Below, piece after piece: positions 9,621 through 16,696 of a DNA stretch of 47,284 nt. Within the stretch, counting starts at the first letter, position 1. Every line of letters starts with the position of its first letter. The stretch comes from Pseudolactococcus chungangensis CAU 28 = DSM 22330 (lineage in GTDB: Bacteria; Bacillota; Bacilli; Lactobacillales; Streptococcaceae). The notes under the pieces were generated by a model. That model worked only from the letters and a program-made list of their open reading frames with translations, had not been told where the DNA came from and searched no databases. The DNA is taken from contig NZ_JXJT01000016.1 in the NCBI RefSeq assembly GCF_002441885.1, forward strand, positions 1-47,284. The letters are read 5' to 3'. The position numbers and the translations under genes are program-made.

Positions 9621-9691
9621 TTTGAGACGGTAGGGCTTAGTTCGTGAAAGCCTAAGTTATCAAGCGTAACGCTAATACAGAAAGGAAAAAG
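9621..9691 (+). other. comGB-comGC spacer with hairpins
   Basis: The only sizeable gap in an otherwise overlapping operon. CTTAG pairs with CTAAG across about 9635-9655, and AGCGTAACGCT (9662-9672) is a short palindrome just ahead of the comGC ribosome site AAAGGA. Confidence 0.45.
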
Positions 9692-10024
9692 ATGAAAGAA
9701 AATTCAATTTTTAGTAAGATAAAGCAAAAACAGGTCGCTGGATTCACTTTGGTGGAAATGTTAATCGTCCTGCTTATTATCAGTGTTCTGATTTTGCTGT
9801 TTGTGCCGAACCTCTCCAAGCAAAAAGAGGCGGTCAAAAATACAGGTAATGGGGCGGTTGTGAAAGTGATTCATTCACAAGCTGAGCTTTATAAATTGGA
9901 CCATACAGATGAAGCTACACTAAGCAAGTTGGTTAGTAATGGCAATATCACGCAAAAGCAGGCGGATGCTTATAATGAATACTACAAGAAAAATACATCT
10001 GAAACACGTGATATTGCCAATTAG
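9692..10024 (+). CDS. comGC: ComGC, major competence pseudopilin
   Basis: Major subunit of the transformation pseudopilus, 110 residues. The prepilin peptidase site is VAG then FTLVEMLIVLLI, with Glu at +5, followed by one hydrophobic helix (about 18-38). The C-terminal part is short and hydrophilic, with a repeat-like LSKLVSNGNITQKQADAY segment typical of ComGC. GAAAGGAAAA is well spaced before the ATG. comGD starts inside its 3' end. Confidence 0.95.
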   Translation: MKENSIFSKIKQKQVAGFTLVEMLIVLLIISVLILLFVPNLSKQKEAVKNTGNGAVVKVIHSQAELYKLDHTDEATLSKLVSNGNITQKQADAYNEYYKKNTSETRDIAN

Positions 10025-10424
10025 AGCTTTCACTTTATTTGAGAGTTTGTTGACGTTAACACTTACTTGTTTTGTAGTTTTAATGTTCTCGGCGACCTTA
10101 CAGAAAACTGTTCATATTATTCGAGGGGAGTTATTTGTCTTGCAATTTGAAATGATTTTGAAAAATCAGCAGGCACAGGCTGTTACAAATGCTGAGCCTA
10201 GAAGTCTCTCATCATTCAAAGGGGTAGTCAAAGTCAATGGTGTAAGGCAACCTGTTCCTAAAGAAACGACATTCTCGGATTTCGAGGTTACTTTTAAGGA
10301 AAACGGTAATATTCAGTCAATCAAGGATGCTAAAATCGTGATTTCGTTGCCTTATGAGAGCGAGAAGCAAATCACTTATCAGTTACAGCTAGGAAGTGGA
10401 CAATATAAGAAAACAACAAGTTAA
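9975..10424 (+). CDS. comGD: ComGD, minor pseudopilin
   Basis: Minor type IV pilin-like protein, about 149 residues. The cleavage/assembly motif is IRAFTLFESLLTLTLTCFVV near residues 18-37, Glu at +5 of the FTLFE core. The frame is open from 9939, but AGGCGG (9960-9965) sits 9 bases before the ATG at 9975, which I prefer; ATG 9966 touches the ribosome site. It overlaps comGC by 50 bases, so the two are likely translationally coupled. Confidence 0.88.
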   Translation: MNTTRKIHLKHVILPIRAFTLFESLLTLTLTCFVVLMFSATLQKTVHIIRGELFVLQFEMILKNQQAQAVTNAEPRSLSSFKGVVKVNGVRQPVPKETTFSDFEVTFKENGNIQSIKDAKIVISLPYESEKQITYQLQLGSGQYKKTTS

Positions 10425-10701
10425 GGGCTATATTTTATTGGAGAGTCTCATAGCTATGGCGTTGTTAGCGGTGTTATCCAGCGTGGTAGTGACAGAAGTT
10501 TCAGTTAGTCGTGCACAAGTGGTTAGGCAAAATCAAGCTATTGAGGTCTTAAATGTGGGGGTGATGGCGTTTGATAGTAAGCAACCCAATTTGCATGAAA
10601 ATGGTGTTAGCGTGACGGTGACACGGACGGATAAAACGGTGGTATTAGAAAATGCTGGGCAGGAGGTATTGCGTCTTGAAATTCTGCAAGAAACGCCTTA
10701 G
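10396..10701 (+). CDS. comGE: ComGE, minor pseudopilin
   Basis: About 101 residues. N-terminal KGYILLESLIAMALLAVLSS is a class III pilin-like signal with Glu at +5 of YILLE. A short soluble domain follows. The start is unclear: GTG 10396 is only 2 bases after AGGA, while the next in-frame codons before the motif contain no ATG. It overlaps comGD by 29 bases and is itself overlapped by comGF. Confidence 0.85.
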   Translation: MDNIRKQQVKGYILLESLIAMALLAVLSSVVVTEVSVSRAQVVRQNQAIEVLNVGVMAFDSKQPNLHENGVSVTVTRTDKTVVLENAGQEVLRLEILQETP

Positions 10702-11119
10702 AGCTTTCACTTTACTGGAATGTCTGGTGGCGCTTTTATCAATCAGCTTATCGATGCTTGTGATTCAGGGGATGACGGTACTGGTGACGCAAGAGTTTAA
10801 AGCCATTCGGCAATCAGATGACAAAAATTGGCAAAACTTTTCAAATCTACTAAGACGAGAACTTGAAAATGCTGAGCTGGACAAGGTGACAAAATATTTT
10901 CTCTATGTGCAGACGCCTAATGGGTCAAGACGCTTTGGGATGAAAACAGGGTCGGATGATTTTCGAAAAACCAATGAGCAAGGACAAGGTTATCAGCCAA
11001 TGATTTATGGGGTATCTTCTGCTGAGTTTTCAAATGACGGTAACGTTGTCACTATTCATATAACGTTTAGCAAAGGAGGTGAACGAAGATTTATTTACGC
11101 ATTTTCAAATGTCAAGTGA
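10676..11119 (+). CDS. comGF: ComGF, minor pseudopilin
   Basis: ComGF-like minor pseudopilin, 147 residues from TTG 10676. Signal LRAFTLLECLVALLSISLSM with Glu at +5; the soluble part has the ComGF-type RRELENAELDKV and GSRRFGMK stretches. AGGAGG (10661-10666) is 9 bases from the TTG at 10676. The in-frame ATG at 10652 lies upstream of that ribosome site and has none of its own, so I choose the TTG. Overlaps comGE by 26 bases. Confidence 0.88.
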   Translation: MKFCKKRLRAFTLLECLVALLSISLSMLVIQGMTVLVTQEFKAIRQSDDKNWQNFSNLLRRELENAELDKVTKYFLYVQTPNGSRRFGMKTGSDDFRKTNEQGQGYQPMIYGVSSAEFSNDGNVVTIHITFSKGGERRFIYAFSNVK

Positions 11120-11415
11120 AAGCAGGTATTATGCTTTATGCCTTAGTGATGGCAGTCATATTCGGAATGATTTTAAGTTTCTATCTGAGTGCTGTAATTG
11201 ACAATCAAAAAAATCTGATAACTCAGAAATCTTTTTTAAGTGCACAACTGATGGCTAGGATGACACAGGCGCGGGTTGTTAAGCAAAAATCAGGTCAAAT
11301 TCGATTTAATACTGGCATCTCTGAATATCAACAAATGGGCAATGTCCTGAAAGTAACTGTTCGCTTAGAAAATGCAAGAACTTATCATTTTGAATTACCG
11401 AATATGGTAAAATAG
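11116..11415 (+). CDS. comGG: ComGG, minor pseudopilin
   Basis: Last comG gene, 99 residues from GTG 11116, overlapping the comGF stop (GTGA). It has an N-terminal KAGIMLYALVMAVIFGMILS membrane/pilin-like helix and a short soluble domain; the canonical Glu at +5 is absent, as is usual in ComGG. The GTG has no ribosome site close by. A very strong AAAGGAGGT (11072-11080) lies about 9 bases before an in-frame ATT at 11089, which would add nine residues; see findings. No terminator follows, and ispE begins 5 bases later. Confidence 0.85.
   Translation: MKAGIMLYALVMAVIFGMILSFYLSAVIDNQKNLITQKSFLSAQLMARMTQARVVKQKSGQIRFNTGISEYQQMGNVLKVTVRLENARTYHFELPNMVK
11405..11413 (+). promoter_or_regulatory. 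Extended -10 promoter of ispE, leaderless layout
   Basis: TGG followed by TAAAAT (11408-11413), inside the end of comGG. Six bases separate the box from the ispE ATG, so the expected transcription start is the A of the ATG. Confidence 0.55.
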
Positions 11416-11419
11416 ATGT

Positions 11420-12271
11420 ATGGAAATTACAGAAAAAGCACCAGCTAAGATTAATCTTGGCTTGGACGTCCTAGGCAAGCGCGCTGATGGCTATCATGAG
11501 CTCGACATGATTATGACTAGTGTTGATTTGGCGGATCGTATCACGGTAAGAGAACTTGAGAATGAGCAGGTGATTCGTTTACAATCCAACTCTAGTTTTG
11601 TCCCTCTTAACAAAAAAAATCACGCCTATAAAGCAGCCGTGGTTATGAAAAAGGCCTTCGGTATTAAAAAAGGTGTCGAGATTTATATTGATAAAAAAAC
11701 GCCAGTTGCAGCAGGACTAGCAGGTGGGTCATCAGATGCGGCAGCGACTTTGCGTGCGCTCAATCAACTTTGGCAGCTTAATTTAACAACGCAAGAGTTG
11801 GCAAAATTAGGGGAGCAGATAGGTTCAGATGTTCCGTATTGCGTGTATGGTCAAACGGCACGCGTGACGGGACGAGGTGAACACGTCCGACCAATTGATA
11901 ATCCGAAAAAATTCTGGGTGATTCTTGTGAAACCATCATTTGGCGTTTCAACACCTGAAATTTTTCGGCATGTCGAGATGGATAAAATTCAACATCCCAA
12001 TATTGACGCCCTGGAAAATGCAGTCGTCAATTCTGATTTTGATGCCCTACTTCAAAATCTTGGCAATGCATTAGAAGCTGTCACATTAGCTAAACATCCC
12101 TTGATTTCTAAGATTAAGGAGCGGTTATTGGCGAGTGGCGCAGATGCTGTTTTAATGAGTGGAAGTGGTCCAACTGTTTTTGCGCTTTGTCAACAAGAAA
12201 AAAAAGCGCAACGTATTTGTAACAGTATCAAAGGGTTTTGTGACGAAGTTTACCTGGTGAGAATGCTTTAG
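11420..12271 (+). CDS. ispE: IspE, 4-diphosphocytidyl-2-C-methylerythritol kinase
   Basis: GHMP-family kinase of 283 residues, normal length. It phosphorylates CDP-methylerythritol in the MEP isoprenoid pathway. N-terminal KAPAKINLGLDVLGKRADGYHELDM is the IspE signature; PVAAGLAGGSSDAAATLRALN (about 94-113) is the GHMP ATP-binding loop; LMSGSGPTVFAL (~256-267) is the third GHMP motif. In lactococci that rely on mevalonate the product is often annotated as a putative kinase, so its in vivo role is not certain. No Shine-Dalgarno sequence is visible; the start sits directly after an extended -10 box. Confidence 0.95.
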   Translation: MEITEKAPAKINLGLDVLGKRADGYHELDMIMTSVDLADRITVRELENEQVIRLQSNSSFVPLNKKNHAYKAAVVMKKAFGIKKGVEIYIDKKTPVAAGLAGGSSDAAATLRALNQLWQLNLTTQELAKLGEQIGSDVPYCVYGQTARVTGRGEHVRPIDNPKKFWVILVKPSFGVSTPEIFRHVEMDKIQHPNIDALENAVVNSDFDALLQNLGNALEAVTLAKHPLISKIKERLLASGADAVLMSGSGPTVFALCQQEKKAQRICNSIKGFCDEVYLVRML

Positions 12272-12367
12272 ACTAATGCATTGTCAAGAGTATATTTAGG
12301 TCATTAGATGTTTTATTTGCAAAAGTTACTTCAAATTCATGATGATGTCAAAGGAGAGCGTTCAATA

Positions 12368-13216
12368 ATGGAAAATTTAGCTTATTACAATGGAAAAGTC
12401 ATGCACTTATCAGAAATGATGGTGCCATTTAATGATCGCTCGCATTTTTTCGGTGATGGTGTTTATGATGCTAGTGTTGCGAGAAATAGGATTATCTTTA
12501 AACTAGAGGATCATATAGAGCGTTTTTTCAATAGCATGGCACTTATTGACATTCAACCTGATTTTACAAAAAATGAGTTAAAAGAATTGTTACAAAACTT
12601 GTGTCAAAAGCTAGAAACAGGAGATTTGTTCGTTTATTTTCAGGTCAGTCGTGGTACAGCCGTCAGAAATCACAGCTATGATCGAACAATCAAACCCAAC
12701 TTGGCCATTTATATGATACCTTGGACAGGCGATTTTTCTGGCAGTCGTCGTCTTAAACTGATGACCGCGCCAGATCACCGATTTGAGTTTTGTCACATTA
12801 AGACACTTAATCTGTTGCCCAATGTTCTAGCCACTCAAGCCGCGACAGCTCAAGGATTAGATGAGGTGGTTTATCATCGGGAGCAACGCGTGACAGAGTG
12901 TGCACATAGTAATATCAGCATCTTGACGAATGGTGTTTTCCAAACGGCACCACTAGACCATTGGATCTTACCAGGAATTGCGAGAAAGTATTTATTACTC
13001 GCTAGTCAATCACTTGGTTTTGGTATTTCGGAAAAACCTTTCACCATTGAAGAAATGTTAGCAGCGGATGAAATTATTGTGTCAAGCTCGGGGACCCTCT
13101 GTGCACCGGTCTCAGAGATTGATGGGTGTGTCGTAGGTGGTAGAGATCCTGAAAGATTGCAACGACTCCAAACTAAAATTTATCAAGATTTTTTCAAGGA
13201 AACAGATATCGACTGA
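12368..13216 (+). CDS. dat: D-amino-acid (D-alanine) aminotransferase
   Basis: Class IV PLP aminotransferase that interconverts D-alanine and 2-oxoglutarate with pyruvate and D-glutamate, supplying D-Glu for peptidoglycan. From ATG 12368 the protein has 282 residues, the usual length. AAAGGAG (12350-12356) precedes this ATG; the frame is open from 12308 but without a ribosome site. Lys145 in HIKTLNLLPN is at the position of the PLP Lys of Bacillus D-AAT. Other family marks are RSHFFGDGVYD near residue 24 and TECAHSNISIL near 177. Monocistronic: it ends at its own terminator, between ispE and the zit operon. Confidence 0.92.
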   Translation: MENLAYYNGKVMHLSEMMVPFNDRSHFFGDGVYDASVARNRIIFKLEDHIERFFNSMALIDIQPDFTKNELKELLQNLCQKLETGDLFVYFQVSRGTAVRNHSYDRTIKPNLAIYMIPWTGDFSGSRRLKLMTAPDHRFEFCHIKTLNLLPNVLATQAATAQGLDEVVYHREQRVTECAHSNISILTNGVFQTAPLDHWILPGIARKYLLLASQSLGFGISEKPFTIEEMLAADEIIVSSSGTLCAPVSEIDGCVVGGRDPERLQRLQTKIYQDFFKETDID

Positions 13217-13228
13217 ATCTGTTTTTTT
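13199..13228 (+). terminator. dat terminator
   Basis: AAACAGAT (13199-13206) pairs with ATCTGTTT (about 13216-13224) and is followed by Ts. The dat stop codon (13214) lies in the loop. Confidence 0.75.
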
Positions 13229-13230
13229 GA

Positions 13231-13269
13231 TTGACATTTTTATCTAGGATGATATACTTAACTGGTAAA
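13231..13269 (+). promoter_or_regulatory. zit promoter with zit/adc operator
   Basis: TTGACA (13231-13236), 16 bases, TATACT (13253-13258). TTAACTGGTAAA (13258-13269) matches the zit/adc box TTAACYRGTTAA at 11 of 12 positions and overlaps the end of the -10, a position suited to repression by zinc-loaded ZitR. Confidence 0.82.
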
Positions 13270-13283
13270 GGAAATGACAAGAT

Positions 13284-13733
13284 ATGAAAAAGAAAATACA
13301 ACCGGTCAGTCAACAAGTTGATATGTTATTCACAAAAATCATGCAACTTGCTGAAAATAAACAAGAAGTGCTTTTGGGCAAATGTGAGTCTGATGCTGGA
13401 CTGACAAACACACAAGAGCATATTTTGATGTTACTCTTGCATGAAAAGTTAACCAATGCCAAACTCGCTGAAAAACTTAATATATCACCTGCCGCAGTGA
13501 CTAAGGCATTAAAAAAATTACAGCAATTGCATTTAACGCATTCGGAAAAATCATCTTCTGATGATCGGATTGTACTTTGGAGCCTTTCCGAAACAGGTCA
13601 ACCGATTGCACAAGAACATGGTCATCATCATCAAGCTACACTTGCAACTTACGATCAGATTGCTGACGCATTTTCAGAAGAGGAACAGCGGACTATCGTT
13701 AAATTTCTGGAAAAATTGGAAAAGGAGTTCTAA
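13284..13733 (+). CDS. zitR: ZitR/AdcR-type zinc-responsive MarR regulator
   Basis: MarR-family regulator of 149 residues. The winged-helix core is [35 protein letters not shown] (recognition helix) and a wing around [16 protein letters not shown]. Zinc-ligand candidates typical of ZitR/AdcR are Cys/Glu near GKCESDAG and a His cluster EHGHHHQ near residues 111-117. It should repress the operon when zinc is sufficient. It starts the three-gene operon, just after the operator; zitQ overlaps its stop by 1 base. Confidence 0.92.
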   Translation: MKKKIQPVSQQVDMLFTKIMQLAENKQEVLLGKCESDAGLTNTQEHILMLLLHEKLTNAKLAEKLNISPAAVTKALKKLQQLHLTHSEKSSSDDRIVLWSLSETGQPIAQEHGHHHQATLATYDQIADAFSEEEQRTIVKFLEKLEKEF

Positions 13734-14467
13734 TGGATTATATCAAAGTAAACAATTTAAGCTTTGTCTACGATGCTGAACCAGTTCTGGAAAATGTTGC
13801 CTTTAGAATTAGTGCCGGTGAGTTTGTTACTTTGACGGGCGAAAATGGTGCGGCTAAATCGACACTTGTCAAAGCAACTTTGGGTATTATCAAGCCGAAA
13901 ACAGGTGAGATTAAGATAGCTAAGCAGAATATTAAGGGTAAAAAACTAAGAGTTGCGTATCTGCCCCAACAAATCGCGAGTTTTAATGCTGGTTTTCCAA
14001 GTACGGTCAAAGAATTTGTGATTAGTGGTCGTTTTCCACGCAGTGGGTGGTTTAAACGCATCACGCAACATGATTTAGAACATGTTGAGAAATCACTGCG
14101 TTCTGTCGGCATGTGGGAACAACGTGATAAACGGATGGGTGCTTTGTCGGGTGGGCAAAAGCAACGTGTGGCGATTGCCAGAATGTTTGCGAGTGACCCG
14201 GATTTATTTATTTTGGACGAGCCAACGACAGGGATGGATGATGTCAGTCGTTCAGAATTTTACCGTCTGATGAGCCATGCCGCACATCGACATGGCAAAG
14301 CAGTTTTGATGATTACACACGATGCAGAAGATGTTAAAGCTTTTTCTGATCGCAACATTCATCTAGCACGTAAACAAAATACGCATTGGCGTTGTTTTAG
14401 TGTTCATGAAAACACAGCTGAACAAAGTAGCAAGGCATTAGAAAATAAGGAGGCAAGCGGTGTTTAG
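13733..14467 (+). CDS. zitQ: ZitQ/AdcC-type zinc ABC transporter ATPase
   Basis: ABC ATPase of 244 residues for zinc uptake. Walker A reads GENGAAKST, with Ala where most ABC proteins have Gly; as I recall this is normal in the AdcC/ZitQ/ZnuC group. Q-loop near LPQQIASF, signature [14 protein letters not shown], Walker [13 protein letters not shown], then the H-loop Asp-His region MITHDAEDV. It overlaps zitR by 1 base and zitP by 8, so the three are one operon. Confidence 0.93.
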   Translation: MDYIKVNNLSFVYDAEPVLENVAFRISAGEFVTLTGENGAAKSTLVKATLGIIKPKTGEIKIAKQNIKGKKLRVAYLPQQIASFNAGFPSTVKEFVISGRFPRSGWFKRITQHDLEHVEKSLRSVGMWEQRDKRMGALSGGQKQRVAIARMFASDPDLFILDEPTTGMDDVSRSEFYRLMSHAAHRHGKAVLMITHDAEDVKAFSDRNIHLARKQNTHWRCFSVHENTAEQSSKALENKEASGV

Positions 14468-15272
14468 TTTATTTCAGTATGAATTCATGCAACGTGCTTT
14501 CTTAGCCATTGTTGCTATGTCTTTATTTGCACCACTTCTAGGTGTTTTCCTCGTTTTGCGTCGCCAAAGTTTAATGAGTGATACGCTCAGTCATGTTTCT
14601 TTGGCAGGTGTTGCTTTTGGTCTATTCATCGGGATATCTCCTAATCTCTCAACCATTGTTGTTGTGATTTTAGCAGCCATTCTCCTCGAATATCTGCGAA
14701 CACTTTATCGTAACTTTTTGGAAGTAGCCACTGCTATTTTGATGAGTGTTGGTTTATCACTCGCTTTGATTTTTGCTAACACCGGTCGCGGGAAAGGCAT
14801 TAATCTTGACCAATATCTCTTTGGCTCGATTGTGACAGTTTCCCAGACTCAAGTCATCTTGCTGGCGATTTTAGCAGCTGTCGTCTTAGTCGTCTTTGTC
14901 CTTTTTATGCGCCCAATGTATGTCATGACTTTTGATGAAGACACGGCTTTCGTTGATGGTCTCCCTGTGAGACTTATGTCAACCTTGTTCAATGTTGTAA
15001 CAGGAGTTGCTATTGCCTTGATGATTCCAGTTGCAGGTGCCCTATTAGTTTCAGCTATTATGGTCATGCCAGCATCTATCGCTATGCGAGTTGGGTTAAC
15101 CTTTAAACGCGTTCTAATGTTCTCTGTCATCATCGGCTTCATCGGCATGCTAACAGGCCTAGTCATTTCCTATGAGAGTGGTGCACCAGCCAGTGCTACT
15201 ATTACTCTTGTCTTTATCTTCGTCTTTGTTATGACGCTAAGTATAAGCAAACTGAAAACAACGCTCAAATAA
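14460..15272 (+). CDS. zitP: ZitP/AdcB-type zinc ABC transporter permease
   Basis: Polytopic membrane protein, 270 residues, of the ABC-3 metal permease family. Hydrophobic segments run through the whole length ([20 protein letters not shown] at the N-terminus, [17 protein letters not shown] at the C-terminus). ABC-3 hallmark [15 protein letters not shown] is at residues ~40-54, and [17 protein letters not shown] near 190. The GTG start is preceded by AAGGAGG at 14448-14454. A zitS/adcA binding-protein gene would be expected in this operon; a terminator follows at once. Confidence 0.93.
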   Translation: MFSLFQYEFMQRAFLAIVAMSLFAPLLGVFLVLRRQSLMSDTLSHVSLAGVAFGLFIGISPNLSTIVVVILAAILLEYLRTLYRNFLEVATAILMSVGLSLALIFANTGRGKGINLDQYLFGSIVTVSQTQVILLAILAAVVLVVFVLFMRPMYVMTFDEDTAFVDGLPVRLMSTLFNVVTGVAIALMIPVAGALLVSAIMVMPASIAMRVGLTFKRVLMFSVIIGFIGMLTGLVISYESGAPASATITLVFIFVFVMTLSISKLKTTLK

Positions 15273-15276
15273 AATA

Positions 15277-15310
15277 AAAAATCGTTACAGCTCAGTCTGT
15301 AACGATTTTT
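15277..15310. terminator. Bidirectional terminator between zitP and the rluA-like gene
   Basis: AAAAATCGTTACAG (15277-15290) pairs perfectly with CTGTAACGATTTTT (15297-15310). It has a T tract on one strand and an A tract on the other, so it serves both converging genes. The reverse-strand gene's stop lies in the loop. Confidence 0.9.
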
Positions 15311-16173
15311 CTCATGACGCGCTCAAACGATTCAGAAACTGCCGTAACGCGGATTTTTTCTTTGGTAAATGGTTGACTGAGTTCAAGATGTTTCGCGTGT
15401 AACATTAAACGTGGGGCTTTGTGGCCTCTGTAAACAGTATCTCCTAAAATTGCATGTCCTAGACTGCTGAGATGCACGCGAATTTGGTGCGTCCGTCCTG
15501 TTTCAAGCTGGCATTGAAGCAGAGTATCAGCTGCAAAACGTTTCAAAACATGAAGATGCGTCACCGCACGCTGCCCACCTCGTGAGACGACCATTCGCCT
15601 TTTTTTATCATGACGGTCAGTTCCGATAGCTTGATTAATCGTTAACTTATTTTGGGTGAAACGTCCGGCACACAAGGCTTGATAAGTACGATGAATCTGT
15701 CTATCATGCAACATTTGATCTAAAATAGGTAGCACAAAAGGATTTTTGGCAAACAAAATGGCGCCAGAAGTTTCAAAATCTAAACGGTGGACGACATAAA
15801 CGATTTGTCCGCAAGCCGCCGCGATGTGATTCTGTAAGGCGATTTCAGAGGTATCATTGCCATGCGTTTTCATATTTTCGGGTTTATTAACAATGACAAG
15901 ATGATCATCTTCATATAAAATCAAAGATTTGCCAAGCTGTCTGTCACCAAGAATCAATTTTTTGTCGGGAAAATCTGCCACATCAAATATGACAGTAATT
16001 TGATCGCCACCACTAACTAGGTCAGAAAATTTGGCGATATCACCATTGATTAGGATATGTTGTTTAGTCCTCAAAAAATGTCGTTGTTTTTTTGGTACAA
16101 GCCATTCGGTCGTTAAAAGTTCTGCCACTGTCATTTTTTTTAAGTTGGTGGGGAGTTTTATCGTGAATTTCAT
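15292..16173 (-). CDS. RluA-family pseudouridine synthase
   Basis: RNA pseudouridine synthase of 293 residues. An S4-like RNA-binding domain occupies roughly residues 14-80 (LLTTEWLVPKKQRHFLR, HILINGD). The RluA catalytic domain follows; HRLDFETSGAILFAK (~129-143) holds the catalytic Asp, and LETGRTHQIRVHLSSLGHAILGD (~214-236) is the conserved C-terminal motif. The exact target (23S or tRNA position) cannot be told from the sequence. The ATG follows an extended -10 box by 6 bases with no ribosome site, so the mRNA is probably leaderless. Confidence 0.93.
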   Translation of the reverse strand: MKFTIKLPTNLKKMTVAELLTTEWLVPKKQRHFLRTKQHILINGDIAKFSDLVSGGDQITVIFDVADFPDKKLILGDRQLGKSLILYEDDHLVIVNKPENMKTHGNDTSEIALQNHIAAACGQIVYVVHRLDFETSGAILFAKNPFVLPILDQMLHDRQIHRTYQALCAGRFTQNKLTINQAIGTDRHDKKRRMVVSRGGQRAVTHLHVLKRFAADTLLQCQLETGRTHQIRVHLSSLGHAILGDTVYRGHKAPRLMLHAKHLELSQPFTKEKIRVTAVSESFERVMRKIVTD

Positions 16174-16179
16174 ATAGCT

Positions 16180-16188
16180 ATTATACCA
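16180..16188 (-). promoter_or_regulatory. Extended -10 promoter of the rluA-like gene, leaderless layout
   Basis: On the reverse strand TGG plus perfect TATAAT (-10 at 16180-16185), then 6 bases, then ATG at 16173. Confidence 0.65.
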
Positions 16189-16276
16189 AAAATATGCTAT
16201 TCTATTTTAAAATAAATCATAAAATTTGGCGCCTGACATATCTTGTTTTGCTTAATTAAATACTAGAAAGAACCTT

Positions 16277-16618
16277 ATGTATTACTTAAAAATGAGTAAC
16301 CTCGTTTTATCTTTTCTCTTAGAGCTCTACGCTCTTTTTATGTCAGGATACTGGGGACTGACATTCAAATTTGATAAGAGTTTAAATGTTCTAATTTGTT
16401 TATTAATACCGGTGATGTTAATGATTTTATGGGGGATACTTTGTGCGCCCTCGTCGGTCTATAGATTATCGGGGTTTAAATTGATTGCATTAAAAGTGCT
16501 GATATTTGGCGGGATTGCTTTATTATTGCTTAGTATGCACTATCCGAGGCAGGCTACCATTTTTGTTGTGCTTGTTGTCGTAAATCTGTCAATCAATGGC
16601 TATTTTAAAACGATATAA
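16277..16618 (+). CDS. YrdB-like (DUF2568) small membrane protein
   Basis: 113 residues with about four hydrophobic helices (VLSFLLELYALFMSGYWGL, LICLLIPVMLMILWGILC, LIALKVLIFGGIALLLLSM, TIFVVLVVVNLSI). LLEL...YWG, the tryptophan-glycine in the second helix and APSSVYRLSG fit the DUF2568/YrdB family; its function is unknown. AGAAAG (16264-16269) is a weak ribosome site. ATG 16292 is an alternative start. It stands between divergent and following promoters, probably alone; CTGACA and TTAAAT 17 bases apart (16233-16261) may be its promoter. Confidence 0.78.
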   Translation: MYYLKMSNLVLSFLLELYALFMSGYWGLTFKFDKSLNVLICLLIPVMLMILWGILCAPSSVYRLSGFKLIALKVLIFGGIALLLLSMHYPRQATIFVVLVVVNLSINGYFKTI

Positions 16619-16681
16619 TCTAATCGGTAATGATAGCTGTATTACCACTAACATCAACTTTGAGGTGCTTTGACTAAAATA

Positions 16682-16690
16682 TGGTAGAAT
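16682..16690 (+). promoter_or_regulatory. Extended -10 promoter of pbp2A, leaderless layout
   Basis: TGG plus TAGAAT (16685-16690), 6 bases, then the ATG at 16697; no Shine-Dalgarno sequence. Confidence 0.6.
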
Positions 16691-16696
16691 AAGATT

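Noticed and set aside
13841-13867. Damaged Walker A in the zinc ABC ATPase (GENGAAKST)
   Set aside because: The Ala in place of Gly is, as I recall, usual in AdcC/ZitQ/ZnuC-type proteins; the other ABC motifs are intact.
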